DNA from: DASZTV01 sp035548125
GTDB lineage: Bacteria; Actinomycetota; Actinomycetes; JAFAQI01
Direction: 5' to 3'
Assembly (NCBI GenBank): GCA_035548125.1
Contig: DASZTV010000073.1
Location: 1-64,000 of the forward strand
Length of the DNA: 64,000 bases
The notes under the pieces are model-generated. The model searched no databases. It worked only from the letters and a program-made list of their open reading frames with translations, and had not been told where the DNA came from. Below are positions 33,046-41,588 of this stretch, piece after piece; the stretch's first letter is position 1; each line of letters opens with the position of its first letter. A program made the position numbers and the translations under genes.

Positions 33046-34107
33046 GTGCTGTTACCTACCCGTGACGCGATCGCCGCGTGGATGACCGATCGGCTTCATG
33101 CCGACGGTTGTGACGACCTGTCGGTGGGCGACCTGTCGACCCCGAGTGCCGGCTTCTCGGGCCAGACGATGCTCTTCGCGGCGTCGTGGCGCGACGCCGC
33201 CGGGGAGCAACATTCCCACGACCTCGTCCTGCGGATGCAGTCATCGGACCACCAGGTCTACCTGTCTGCCGACGCCGTCCGGCAGGCCCGCACGATGCAG
33301 GCGCTTGCGCGGTTTGCCGGCGTCGCGGTCCCGCATGTTCGCTTCGTCGAGCCCGACTCGTCGGCGCTCGGCGCGCCGTTCTATGTGATGGATCGGGTGG
33401 ACGGGCGCGTTCCCGTCGACGTACCGAGCTGGCACTCGCGCGGATGGACGGTTGACCTCGACCGCGCTCGTCGTAGTGAGCTGTACGACAACGGCCTGTC
33501 CGCCATGATCGCGCTGCATCGCGTTGACCGGCGCGAGGGTCTTGAGTTCCTCGCCGAGCCGGGGGAGGGGACGGCACTCGCGCGCCACGTGGCGATGGTG
33601 CGGCGCTGGTACGACGCCTGCGAGCCCGGGCGACGATACGGCCGTGAGGTGCTGGCGACCGCGCTGGAGATGGTCGGTGACCTGATGCCCGCCGATGACG
33701 CCGAGGTGGTGATCTGGGGCGATGCGCGCATGGGCAACATCGTGTTCGCCGACGACCTCAGCGTCGCGGCGATGCTGGACTGGGAGGCAGCGACCACCGG
33801 ACCCCCGGGTTTGGACCTTGGGTGGTGGCTGATGTTCGAGAACCTGTTGTGCGAGGCACGCGGCGGCCGGCGTCTCGAAGGCATAGCCGATCGGGGCGGG
33901 ACGATCCGACGCTATTCGGAGCTCGGCGGTGGATCGATCGGTGACGTCGACTACTACGAGCTGCTCGCCGACGTCGGGATCATGCTGATCACCAGCGTGA
34001 TCGCCGACAACGCGGTGCGGAGCGGAACGATCCCACTGGCCGAGTCGAGCGCCTATCCGAACCGGATCATCGCGATGATGCAGACATCGATCAACCGGCT
34101 GAGATGA
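33046..34107 (+). CDS. Aminoglycoside phosphotransferase-like kinase (ACAD10/APH family)
   Basis: A 353-residue protein kinase-like fold enzyme of the APH family. It carries GFSGQTMLFAASW (nucleotide loop region), the Brenner-type motif VIWGDARMGNIVFADD (about residues 220-235, catalytic Asp and Asn) and MLDWEAATTGPPGLDLGWW with the metal-binding Asp. Homologues in actinobacterial lipid catabolism lie next to acyl-CoA dehydrogenases and probably phosphorylate hydroxylated acyl compounds, as proposed for the ACAD10 kinase domain. The GTG start is immediately preceded by a G-rich run. Confidence 0.84.
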   Translation: MLLPTRDAIAAWMTDRLHADGCDDLSVGDLSTPSAGFSGQTMLFAASWRDAAGEQHSHDLVLRMQSSDHQVYLSADAVRQARTMQALARFAGVAVPHVRFVEPDSSALGAPFYVMDRVDGRVPVDVPSWHSRGWTVDLDRARRSELYDNGLSAMIALHRVDRREGLEFLAEPGEGTALARHVAMVRRWYDACEPGRRYGREVLATALEMVGDLMPADDAEVVIWGDARMGNIVFADDLSVAAMLDWEAATTGPPGLDLGWWLMFENLLCEARGGRRLEGIADRGGTIRRYSELGGGSIGDVDYYELLADVGIMLITSVIADNAVRSGTIPLAESSAYPNRIIAMMQTSINRLR

Positions 34108-34117
34108 CAGCGGGACA

Positions 34118-34498
34118 CTAGAGCGCGAGCTGGCTCTTCAGCTCCTCGATGTCGTAGTAGTCGCGCATCGCGGTGATCCTGCCGTCGGCGTCGAGCTCGG
34201 CGACGCTCGCCCAGTGCAACGACACTGGCGTACCAGCGATCGTCATGCTGTCGATTCGCTCAGTGAAGACCACGGACTCCGTGGCGAGCATCGAACGGAT
34301 CTCGTAGGAGAAGTCGGCGAAGATCCCGGCTTGCCGGTCGAACTCTGCGGCGATTGCCTCGGTTCCGACCACTGGGTCGTGCCAAGCGCGCTCGTGATAG
34401 ACCGCGTCCGGCGCAAAGAGCGCGACAGCCGCCCTCGTGTCCGACGCGACTATCGCGTCGAGAAACGAACGGACCGTTGCTTCCGGTCGGCTGCGCAT
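34118..34498 (-). CDS. Limonene-1,2-epoxide hydrolase-fold / SnoaL-like protein
   Basis: A 126-residue NTF2-fold protein. It has ATVRSFLDAIVASDTRAAVALF and DAVYHERAWHDPVVG at the N-terminus, VVFTERIDSM (the Arg-x-Asp pair used by limonene epoxide hydrolase) and ITAMRDYYDIEE with a third acidic residue. That set would support epoxide hydration, but related proteins include isomerases. It follows the lipoprotein receptor gene by one base and is presumably co-transcribed with it. It is clearly related to the protein at 58314-58688. Confidence 0.78.
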   Translation of the reverse strand: MRSRPEATVRSFLDAIVASDTRAAVALFAPDAVYHERAWHDPVVGTEAIAAEFDRQAGIFADFSYEIRSMLATESVVFTERIDSMTIAGTPVSLHWASVAELDADGRITAMRDYYDIEELKSQLAL

Positions 34499-34499
34499 C

Positions 34500-35969
34500 T
34501 TATTTGCACTGCCGCTTGCCGTTGTCGGGCGTGGAGAACTTTCCTTTGTTCAGGCTCATCTCGAACCAGCACACGACCGGCGGCGCCGGTCTGCCCGGGT
34601 AGTAGCTGATCGGCCCGGTTAGTCCGCCCGCGTCGTAGTGACGCACCTTGTCCAAGGCAGCGGTGATGTCGGCGCTGCTGATCTTCTGCTTGTTGGGCCA
34701 GAAGGTCGAGGAGTAGGCGAAGATCTGCGCGGCGGTCCAACCCTGCGCCGGCGTGCCGATCGGGCTGAGGCCTGGCGCGTACTGGCTGATCACTTGGTTC
34801 ATCAGCGTGATCTGCGCGTTGCCCTTCGTTGTCCACGGCTTCACGATGCTGTCGAAGATCATCCCGTTCAGGTTGCTGTCGCTGGCGTCGTCAGGCACCA
34901 CGACGCTGGCCACTGTGCCCAGCCTGCCGGTGTAGCCCGCTGACCGGCAGTTGGCGGCCGCGCGGTGGATGCTGTTCGGATCGAGGACGATGATCAGGAA
35001 CGTGGCGCCGGCGCGCTTCGCGCCGAGGCATTCGGAGCTGAAGTCGGGCGCGGTCAGTGAGGCGCTCGCCGAGTACACGAGCCGCATGCCGTCGTGTGCG
35101 ATATCGGCCTTGCCCTCGGCGCTGCCGAAGATGGAGCACGCCGAGGCCTCGATGCAGTAGATGAGACCGACGTGCTGGCGCTGAGATGCCGTGAGCTGGC
35201 TCGGCAGACCGGCGTAGCTCGCGTAGATGGCCCACCTGCCCGACGGCATCTGCGGGAAGAAGTTCGGATAGTCGTTGTAGAAGTCGTCTGCGCCTTCCGA
35301 CCCGACCACCGGAATGTGATGAGAGACCAAGTAGCTCTCGCTGCCCGTCGCCGCGAGCGGCGCGTTGTTGAACACGAACGCCACGACATGGTCCTGCTCG
35401 ACGAGCTGCTCGGTGAGGGCGGCGTTTCGGGACGGCTCTGCACCGTCGTCGGCCTTGATGAACTTGATGGGGTGACAGCGCAGGCCACCCAGCGAGTTCA
35501 CGTAGGCCGCCCATGCCGACACCATCGAGGCCCCGCCGGCGACTGCTGCGCCTGCCAGGCCGGACTGTTCGCCGACGCTGCCGATGACCACCGGCGCCTT
35601 CTCTGCCGCGCACTTCTCAACCCCGGGGACGAGGCTGTTCGGCGCAGTGGTCGACCCGCCAGTATTGGTCACCGGCGCGCCGGCGGAGCCGGTCGATCCG
35701 CCGCTCGTCGTGCCGACGCTTGTCGTCCCGCCACCGATCACGGTGCCGGCGGATCCACTGCCGCCTGCGGTCGTGCCGCCGCCGGCCGTGGGGACCGCCG
35801 TGGGTGGGCTGACTGAGCCCGACTGCTGGGCGGTGGTGGCGACGCCGGTGCCGCGTAGCGCGTTCTCGAGTGCTTCGTGCGAGCGCCTGCTGCCGCATGC
35901 GGTCAAGGTCAGGATCGCGATGATCGCGATGATCGCGCGTACGCGACTCCGCTGACCGCAGACGTGCAT
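34500..35969 (-). CDS. Branched-chain-amino-acid-type ABC transporter substrate-binding lipoprotein
   Basis: A 489-residue receptor. The ATG at 35969 follows GGGAG. A signal sequence ends in the lipobox LTAC (lipidated Cys about residue 24). A Gly/Ser/Thr-rich tether of about 85 residues follows, then a periplasmic-binding type I fold (APVVIGSVGEQSGLAGAAV, then PIKFIKADDGAEPSRNAAL). It should sit on the outer face of the cell membrane and deliver ligand to the importer encoded divergently at 38165-41588. Such receptors in catabolic clusters often bind aromatic or alicyclic acids rather than amino acids. Confidence 0.9.
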   Translation of the reverse strand: MHVCGQRSRVRAIIAIIAILTLTACGSRRSHEALENALRGTGVATTAQQSGSVSPPTAVPTAGGGTTAGGSGSAGTVIGGGTTSVGTTSGGSTGSAGAPVTNTGGSTTAPNSLVPGVEKCAAEKAPVVIGSVGEQSGLAGAAVAGGASMVSAWAAYVNSLGGLRCHPIKFIKADDGAEPSRNAALTEQLVEQDHVVAFVFNNAPLAATGSESYLVSHHIPVVGSEGADDFYNDYPNFFPQMPSGRWAIYASYAGLPSQLTASQRQHVGLIYCIEASACSIFGSAEGKADIAHDGMRLVYSASASLTAPDFSSECLGAKRAGATFLIIVLDPNSIHRAAANCRSAGYTGRLGTVASVVVPDDASDSNLNGMIFDSIVKPWTTKGNAQITLMNQVISQYAPGLSPIGTPAQGWTAAQIFAYSSTFWPNKQKISSADITAALDKVRHYDAGGLTGPISYYPGRPAPPVVCWFEMSLNKGKFSTPDNGKRQCK

Positions 35970-36066
35970 GAGAGCTCCCGACCAGAAGTAGCCGTGACGG
36001 CGCACCAAGGCAAGACGCAATATACTTAACTTGTCTAGAGGTATGGCGCGCCGGATTGGAGACGTC
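35970..36066. promoter_or_regulatory. Divergent promoter region of the first Liv importer
   Basis: This 97-bp region has an AT-rich patch at about 36018-36032. On the plus strand TATACT (36021-36026) is a good -10, and TTGGAG at 36056-36061 is the ribosome binding site that selects the GTG at 36067. On the minus strand GGGAG precedes the lipoprotein ATG by a normal distance. No TGTCAGA motif is present. Confidence 0.45.
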
Positions 36067-37362
36067 GTGAGACGGCGAGCGCTCAGGCTCGCGGCTGCCG
36101 CTGCCGTGGCCGTTCCGCTTGGCGCCTCCTGTCTGCTCAGCGCCGCACCCGCGTCGAGCACGGCTTCGCCCGAAGCCGCCGTGCAGCCACATGCGTTCCA
36201 GGCGACCGCCGCAGCTGTCGGATCAGAGATCGCGGTCGACCTGCCGGGTGCCCCTCTCACGGACACTCCGCTCGACAGCGGCGGTCCGAGCGGCGAAGCC
36301 TCGCTGGACTCGCTCGGGGAAGGAACCGGCTTCGCGTCCTTTCCCGACCCTGGTCAGTTCCTTCTGTCGTTGCCGGGGCTGGTGGCCGGGCTTCTCGGCA
36401 CTGGCGCCAGCGGGCTGCCCCCCATCCACCTTCCGCCGTTGCCGAGCTATCCGTTCGAGGTGACTGCGGACTCTACGACTCCGACCGCGTCGACCGGTGA
36501 AGGCTCATACGCGCTCGAGGCCACTGACGCCCCGACGAGAGTCAGCGGATCGGCAAGTGCTGGTCTGCAGCTGGATGTCGGCCTGAGCACTGCGCGGTTG
36601 ACGAGTGACTCCTCGATCACCGTCGGGCCCGACGGCACGGTCGTTGCAACGGCCACCTCTGAGATCCAGGGGCTTACGGTCGGCCCAGTGGCGATCGGGC
36701 AGATCACCACCACCGCAACCGAGACGATGGACGCGACGGGAATCGTCACTCCGACGACGTCGATCACGATCGACGGTGCGCGGGTCGGGAGCGTGCCGGT
36801 CGAGATCTCGACCAAGGGCGTGAACGCTGCCGGCACGACCGTGCAGCTGCCGCTCAGCTCGATCATCGACCGCACTCTCAAATCTCAGGGCATCACCTTC
36901 AGTGTGGCGACCGCGCAGCTGCACGAGGGACGAGTGATCGCGCCGTCCATCGAGATCGACGGCCCGGTGCCGTCGAAGCGCATCGGGACGGCTGAGGGCA
37001 GCTACACCGTCACCCTCGGCGGGGCGACGGCGGCGCTGCAGTCGAGTCTGGGCACGGGCACCGTCAACCCGGCGCCACCGTCGACCGGCAGCGCGGCGGG
37101 TTCCGGCGCGACTGCCCCGGGTGGGTCGGGGGGCCTGCCGCCCGTGACGGGAAGCTCGAGTCTTCCCCCGGCTGGCGGGACCGCTCCGGACGTCGCCGGC
37201 GCGACGACCGCCCCCACGGTCGCACCAGCCGCGCTGATCGGACTGTTCGACATCAGGAGCCTCTATCTCGTCGTCTTCGCCGCCGCCCTGGCCGCGTTCG
37301 GGATGGGTCAGCTGACTCGATGGATAGGAGTGCGGGTGCCGTGGACCTCTACCGATGGGTGA
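36067..37362 (+). CDS. Secreted, membrane-anchored protein of unknown function
   Basis: A 431-residue protein not assigned to a family. The GTG at 36067 follows TTGGAG and starts a typical signal peptide (VRRRALRLAAAAAVAVPLG, cleavage probably near AAPASS). The mature part is rich in Ser, Thr, Val and Gly with a long beta-strand-like stretch (about 130-320). A Pro/Gly/Ser linker and one C-terminal transmembrane helix (SLYLVVFAAALAAFGMGQL) follow, with a short basic cytoplasmic tail. It is the first gene of a six-gene overlapping operon with the Liv permease and ATPases, so an accessory receptor or scaffold role is inferred. An ATG at 36043 is an alternative start. Confidence 0.75.
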   Translation: MRRRALRLAAAAAVAVPLGASCLLSAAPASSTASPEAAVQPHAFQATAAAVGSEIAVDLPGAPLTDTPLDSGGPSGEASLDSLGEGTGFASFPDPGQFLLSLPGLVAGLLGTGASGLPPIHLPPLPSYPFEVTADSTTPTASTGEGSYALEATDAPTRVSGSASAGLQLDVGLSTARLTSDSSITVGPDGTVVATATSEIQGLTVGPVAIGQITTTATETMDATGIVTPTTSITIDGARVGSVPVEISTKGVNAAGTTVQLPLSSIIDRTLKSQGITFSVATAQLHEGRVIAPSIEIDGPVPSKRIGTAEGSYTVTLGGATAALQSSLGTGTVNPAPPSTGSAAGSGATAPGGSGGLPPVTGSSSLPPAGGTAPDVAGATTAPTVAPAALIGLFDIRSLYLVVFAAALAAFGMGQLTRWIGVRVPWTSTDG

Positions 37363-37676
37363 GGACTCAGTGGGATCGAGCCCTTGCGGTCGTCGCGGCG
37401 ATCCTTGGGCTGGTGTTGCTGATCGTCGGCTACCTGGGTGTCAGCGACGCGACGTTGCCCACGGAGCAGATCCCGTATCTCGCCTCCAACGGCCTGTTCG
37501 GCATCTTCGCTCTCGGCATCGGCGCAACGCTGTGGCTCTCGGCGGATCTTCGCGACGAATGGCGCAAGCTCGACGACATCCATCGCGACATCCGGGCCGA
37601 TCGCGACAAGCGGGTGGACCCGGACGACGCGGGGTCGCCGACCGCGTCGTCGCGACGGACGCAACGTGGCCGTTGA
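37341..37676 (+). CDS. Small two-helix membrane protein of unknown function
   Basis: A 111-residue protein with two predicted transmembrane helices (ALAVVAAILGLVLLIVGYLG, about 15-34, and LFGIFALGIGATLWLSADL, about 52-70). A charged cytoplasmic tail (RDEWRKLDDIHRDIRADRDK) could form a short coiled coil. The GTG at 37341 is preceded by AGGAG and overlaps the end of the previous gene by 22 bases. The operon position ties it to the Liv-type importer. No known family recognised. Confidence 0.7.
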   Translation: MDLYRWVRTQWDRALAVVAAILGLVLLIVGYLGVSDATLPTEQIPYLASNGLFGIFALGIGATLWLSADLRDEWRKLDDIHRDIRADRDKRVDPDDAGSPTASSRRTQRGR

Positions 37677-38157
37677 CGGGACCGACACGTTCAGTCTCGA
37701 GCGTGTCGTGGAACGTGACATCCGGGCGCTGCGGCCCTGGACGGCGCCGTTGCTGAGCCGGCTGATCGCGTTCAACGTGATCGGCTTCGTGTTCATTGCC
37801 GTCAGCTGGTATCAGGTGAGTGGCGAGCTCACCGTGCGGGATGAGCTGGCCTGGTTCAACGTCGGCGTCGTGGGCCTGATCGTCTCGGGGATTGGCAACG
37901 GCTACTGGCTGCTTGCCGGCCGTAGCCACGTCGGAAGGGCGCGGATGATGGTGCTACCGCCGCGAGCGACGCCGCTCCGCGGAGATTGGGATGACCGCCT
38001 TGCCGAGGATCTCGAGAACCGTCCGGTGGCTGGAGTCGCGATGACCCGCTATCACCGACCGACCTGTCCGATGGTGGCAGGCAAGGAGACGACCTCCACG
38101 ACGCGGCGTGCCCACGAGCGCGCGGGTCGCACTCCGTGCGAGCTCTGCGAACCCTAG
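37666..38157 (+). CDS. Two-helix membrane protein with C-terminal His/Cys cluster
   Basis: A 163-residue protein overlapping the previous gene by 11 bases (GTG at 37666). Two transmembrane helices occur at about residues 25-47 (LIAFNVIGFVFIAVSWYQV) and 57-80 (WFNVGVVGLIVSGIGNGYWLL). The soluble tail ends in TRYHRPTCPMVAGKE and GRTPCELCEP, a His-x3-Cys plus CxxC arrangement like the metal-binding segment found in Ada-like zinc tails. Function unknown. It lies 7 bases before the fused permease gene, which suggests a role in the same transporter complex. Confidence 0.7.
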   Translation: MAVDGTDTFSLERVVERDIRALRPWTAPLLSRLIAFNVIGFVFIAVSWYQVSGELTVRDELAWFNVGVVGLIVSGIGNGYWLLAGRSHVGRARMMVLPPRATPLRGDWDDRLAEDLENRPVAGVAMTRYHRPTCPMVAGKETTSTTRRAHERAGRTPCELCEP

Positions 38158-38164
38158 GAACGGT

Positions 38165-40084
38165 GTGCTTCCCTTCGTCATCGGTGGACTCGTCACCGGT
38201 TCGCTCTACGGTCTGTCGGGTCTTGGCCTTGTCCTGACCTACCGCACGTCCGGCGTGTTCAACTTCGCGCACGGTGCGATCGCGGCGGCGGCGGCGTTTC
38301 TGTTCTATGCGCTGCACGATCAGCACAACGTGCCGTGGCCGATCGCAGCGCTGCTGGTGGTCGTGGTCTTCTCGGTCGGAGTCGGGTCTGTCATGGAGTG
38401 GCTGACGCGGACCCTCTCGGATGCGCCCGCGGCCGTCGTCGTGGTCGTGACCGTCGGGCTCTTCCTGCTTCTTGACGGCGCTCTCTCCGTCAACGTCCAC
38501 GACGTCGTTCGCGATCTCCCGCCGTTCCTTCCCCAGAGCGGCTTCACCGTCGCGGACTACCTGGTCAGCTGGGAAGACGTCATCATCGCGGTCACGGCTT
38601 TGGTCGGTGCGGTGTCGCTCTACGCATTCCTGCGAACGGCTCGGCTCGGGGTCGCGATGCGTGCAGTGGTGGACAACGCGACGTTGGTCCGCCTGACCGG
38701 CGAGCCGCCGGCAACGATACGGCGCACCGCCTGGTCGATCGGCTGCGGATTCGCCGCGATCTCCGGGATCCTGCTCGCGCGTTCGCAAGGTCTCGACGTG
38801 ACCCAGCTGACCTTCCTCGTCGTGCAGGCCTTTGGTGCCTGCGCCATCGGGCGGTTCGCCAGCCTGCCGATGACCTACGTCGGTGGCCTGGTCGTCGGCG
38901 TCATCGCCGCGCTGACCCAGGACTGGTTCACCACACCGCCATTCAGCCAGCTGGCTGACGCGGTGCCCTTCCTCGTCTTGATCGCCGTGCTGCTGGTGGT
39001 TCCGCTTCGCCTGCTGCCGCGCGGCAACCTGGCCTTTCGCGGCTTGGTGTCCAACGCGGCGCAGCTCAGTCGCCGAAGTGGAGGCGCGATCACTGCTGTG
39101 CTCGGGCTGGCACTGGTCTTTGTCCCGCATGCGGTCGGCTCGCGGCTCCCCGAGTGGATCTCGGCGGAGAGCAGCTTCGTCATCTTCGCCTCGCTTGCGT
39201 TGCTGATCTGGACCTCCGGCCAGATCTCGTTGTGCCAGATGTCGTTTGCCGCACTCGGTGCGACGACGATGGCTCACGTGGCCGGCCATGGTGTCCCCTG
39301 GCCGTTGGCCCTGCTGATCGCAGGCTTGCTCACGGTGCCGGTTGGCGCACTGGTGGCGATTCCCGCCATCCGGCTGTCCGGGGTCTACCTCGCGCTGGTG
39401 ACTCTCGGATTCGGGATCGTCATGGAGTTTGTCATCTATCCGACCTTCTTGATGTTCGGCTCGGGGACGACGGCGCTGTCGGTCAACCGACCGGCCGCGG
39501 GCCCTTTCACCGGGAGTGACGAGTCGACGTACTACCTCGCGCTCATCGTGGTTGCCATCGTGTGTGTGGCGCTGGTGGCGATCCAACGGAGCCGGTTCGG
39601 TCGATTGCTTCGTGCGATGTCGGAGAGCCCGATGATGCTGGCCACCCTTGGCCTGAACGTGAACGTCACGCGGCTGATGGTCTTCTGCCTTTCGGCTTTC
39701 TTCGCGGGCATCGGCGGTGCGCTGGTCATCACCCAGTTCCCGGTCGGCACGACAGCGTTCATGCCGATCCAGTCGCTCATCCTCGTCGCCGTCCTCGCGA
39801 TCTGCGCGATCGTCGGCACTCGACCGTTGCTCACCTCCGCTCTCGCGGCGCTGCTCATCGAGGTTCTGCCGGGCTACGTCACCAGCTTCAGCACTGACTA
39901 TCAGACGCTCTTCTTCGGGATTGCAGCGGTTCTGTCCGGGCTGGTGCTCGCCAATCGCGATCGGCTCTCGGCGGCGTTGCGCGCGCAGGGCATCGCGAAG
40001 GGTGACCGGCTGGCGCACAGCCCGGTCGCGCACCGTACGGCGACTGCCGCAGCCGATTCGTTCGTCTCGGTCGTGAGCCGATGA
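38165..40084 (+). CDS. Fused LivH-LivM-type ABC transporter permease
   Basis: A 639-residue integral membrane protein made of two permease units. The N-terminal LivH part (about 1-290) starts LPFVIGGLVTGSLYGLSGLGLVL and has TSGVFNFAHGAIAA. The LivM part (about 305-600) has SGQISLCQMSFAALGATTMA and RSRFGRLLRAMSESPMMLATLG, both family signatures. Most systems encode the two as separate genes. The GTG at 38165 follows AGGAA. It overlaps the downstream ATPase gene by ATGA. It should form the membrane channel of an importer powered by the next two products. Confidence 0.92.
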   Translation: MLPFVIGGLVTGSLYGLSGLGLVLTYRTSGVFNFAHGAIAAAAAFLFYALHDQHNVPWPIAALLVVVVFSVGVGSVMEWLTRTLSDAPAAVVVVVTVGLFLLLDGALSVNVHDVVRDLPPFLPQSGFTVADYLVSWEDVIIAVTALVGAVSLYAFLRTARLGVAMRAVVDNATLVRLTGEPPATIRRTAWSIGCGFAAISGILLARSQGLDVTQLTFLVVQAFGACAIGRFASLPMTYVGGLVVGVIAALTQDWFTTPPFSQLADAVPFLVLIAVLLVVPLRLLPRGNLAFRGLVSNAAQLSRRSGGAITAVLGLALVFVPHAVGSRLPEWISAESSFVIFASLALLIWTSGQISLCQMSFAALGATTMAHVAGHGVPWPLALLIAGLLTVPVGALVAIPAIRLSGVYLALVTLGFGIVMEFVIYPTFLMFGSGTTALSVNRPAAGPFTGSDESTYYLALIVVAIVCVALVAIQRSRFGRLLRAMSESPMMLATLGLNVNVTRLMVFCLSAFFAGIGGALVITQFPVGTTAFMPIQSLILVAVLAICAIVGTRPLLTSALAALLIEVLPGYVTSFSTDYQTLFFGIAAVLSGLVLANRDRLSAALRAQGIAKGDRLAHSPVAHRTATAAADSFVSVVSR

Positions 40085-40872
40085 CCACTGGCTTGCAGAC
40101 CGATGCTCTGTCTGTGTCGTACGGCGGGAACGTCGCGGTCTCCGCTGCGACGCTGCATGCTCCGCTCGGCAGGATTACCGGCTTGATCGGTCCCAACGGT
40201 GCTGGCAAGACCACGACGTTCAATGCCTGCAACGGCTTGATCAAGCCCACGAGTGGCCGGGTGCTGCTCGACGGCCGCGACGTCACGGGGGTCGGCACGG
40301 CGGCGCGAGCACGGCTCGGGTTGGGGCGCACCTTCCAGCAGGTACAGGTGTGCTCAGGTATGACCGTACGCGCGAATGCCGCGCTCGGCGCAGAGGTGTT
40401 CCTGATCGGCCGCAACCCGCTCCGGCAGCTCACCGGCGGACGCGAGCAGCGCCGGCAGGTCGCGCAGCGTACCCAGCAAGCACTCGAGGATTGTGGCATC
40501 GCGCACCTCGCGGAGACGTCGGCTTCGATCCTCAGCACCGGTCAGCGACGGCTGCTGGAACTTGCCCGCGTCCTGGCGGGCGGTTACCCGATGCTGCTCC
40601 TTGATGAGCCGTCGTCCGGGCTGGACGAGGAGGAGACGGCCCGTTTCGGGGCGATCCTGACGCGGGTCGTCGACGAGCGTGGTGTCGGGATCCTGCTGGT
40701 CGAGCACGACATGACCCTCGTCATGGCGGTGTGTGCCCATATATATGTGCTCGACTTCGGCTCGATGATCTTCGACGGCACTCCCGCCGAGACCAGGTCG
40801 AGCGCCGAGGTCCGCGCGGCCTACCTCGGCGAAGACGAGGGCCTCCCCACGAAATCGGGCAGTGGACGATGA
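40081..40872 (+). CDS. Liv-type ABC transporter ATP-binding protein (LivG-like)
   Basis: A 263-residue ATPase. It has Walker A GPNGAGKTTTFNACNG (about 37-52) and a LivG-type RTFQQVQVCSGMTVRANAALG. The signature region reads LSTGQRRLLELARVLAGG instead of LSGGQ. Walker B is LLLDEPSSGLDEEE and the switch His is in LVEHDM. The ATG overlaps the permease stop, and the stop overlaps the LivF-like start. It pairs with the 40869 product as heterodimeric motor. The Gly-to-Thr change in the signature motif is seen in several LivG proteins. Confidence 0.92.
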   Translation: MTTGLQTDALSVSYGGNVAVSAATLHAPLGRITGLIGPNGAGKTTTFNACNGLIKPTSGRVLLDGRDVTGVGTAARARLGLGRTFQQVQVCSGMTVRANAALGAEVFLIGRNPLRQLTGGREQRRQVAQRTQQALEDCGIAHLAETSASILSTGQRRLLELARVLAGGYPMLLLDEPSSGLDEEETARFGAILTRVVDERGVGILLVEHDMTLVMAVCAHIYVLDFGSMIFDGTPAETRSSAEVRAAYLGEDEGLPTKSGSGR

Positions 40873-41588
40873 GGTTCGAGCTCGAGGGGGTCACTGCGGG
40901 CTACGGCGACGCGATCATGCTTCGCGACGTCGATCTGGTCGTTCCTGCCGGCACGATCGTTGCCCTGCTCGGCCCGAACGGCGCGGGCAAGACGACGCTG
41001 CTGAGGGTGGCGTCGGGCCTGCTACGGCCCAGCCAAGGACGGATCCGGATCGATGGCGACGAGCTCGCGGGACGTCCCGCTGAGCGGTTCGCGCAGGCCG
41101 GAATCTGCCATGTCACCGAAGGCCGCAGTGTGTTTCCCGGTCTCACGGTCCGCGAGAACCTGCGAATGTTCGCGGCGAAAGGCACGAGTGCCGAAGCCGA
41201 GGCGTTGGAGCGCGCGGTCGCCGCGTTCCCTAAGCTTGGGCAGCGACTGTCCCAGGTCGCGGGGACGATGAGCGGTGGCGAGCAGCAAATGCTGGCCCTG
41301 TCGAGGGCCTACGTCCAGCGCGCGCCGGTCGTCATGCTCGACGAGGTCTCGATGGGCCTTGCGCCGATCGTGGTGGATGCGATCTTCGAGTTCCTGCAGA
41401 AGCTCGTCGCTGAGGGCTCGAGTCTGTTGCTGGTCGAGCAGTACGTCGCCAAAGCCTTGGATCTGGCGACCCACGTCTATTTGCTGTCCCGGGGGCGGAT
41501 CGTGTTTCGAGGCGAACCCGCTGAGCTGATCGGCAACGACATCATGTCGAGCTTCATGGGGTCGGAGTCGGCCCTCAAGGGCGTCTGA
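40869..41588 (+). CDS. Liv-type ABC transporter ATP-binding protein (LivF-like)
   Basis: A 239-residue ATPase. It has Walker A GPNGAGKTTLLRVASG (about 37-52), GRSVFPGLTVRENL, signature MSGGEQQMLALSRAY, Walker B VVMLDEVSMGLAP and switch His-like LLVEQYV. The ATG at 40869 overlaps the LivG-like stop; earlier in-frame codons are not family-like. It completes the first importer. Its 3' end overlaps the convergent ferredoxin gene by 14 bases. Confidence 0.93.
   Translation: MRFELEGVTAGYGDAIMLRDVDLVVPAGTIVALLGPNGAGKTTLLRVASGLLRPSQGRIRIDGDELAGRPAERFAQAGICHVTEGRSVFPGLTVRENLRMFAAKGTSAEAEALERAVAAFPKLGQRLSQVAGTMSGGEQQMLALSRAYVQRAPVVMLDEVSMGLAPIVVDAIFEFLQKLVAEGSSLLLVEQYVAKALDLATHVYLLSRGRIVFRGEPAELIGNDIMSSFMGSESALKGV

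Noticed and set aside
1..34500. Assignment of the cluster to cholesterol or steroid degradation
   Set aside because: The ChsE/ChsH/Ltp2-like logic is present, but there are no KshAB, HsaABCD, KstD or Mce genes. The same enzyme types serve other bulky acids, so the substrate is left open.
37856..40033. A 725-residue open frame on the minus strand rich in Arg, Asp, Gln and His
   Set aside because: It is antisense to the fused Liv permease and has the composition of a high-GC shadow frame, with no domain and no ribosome binding site.
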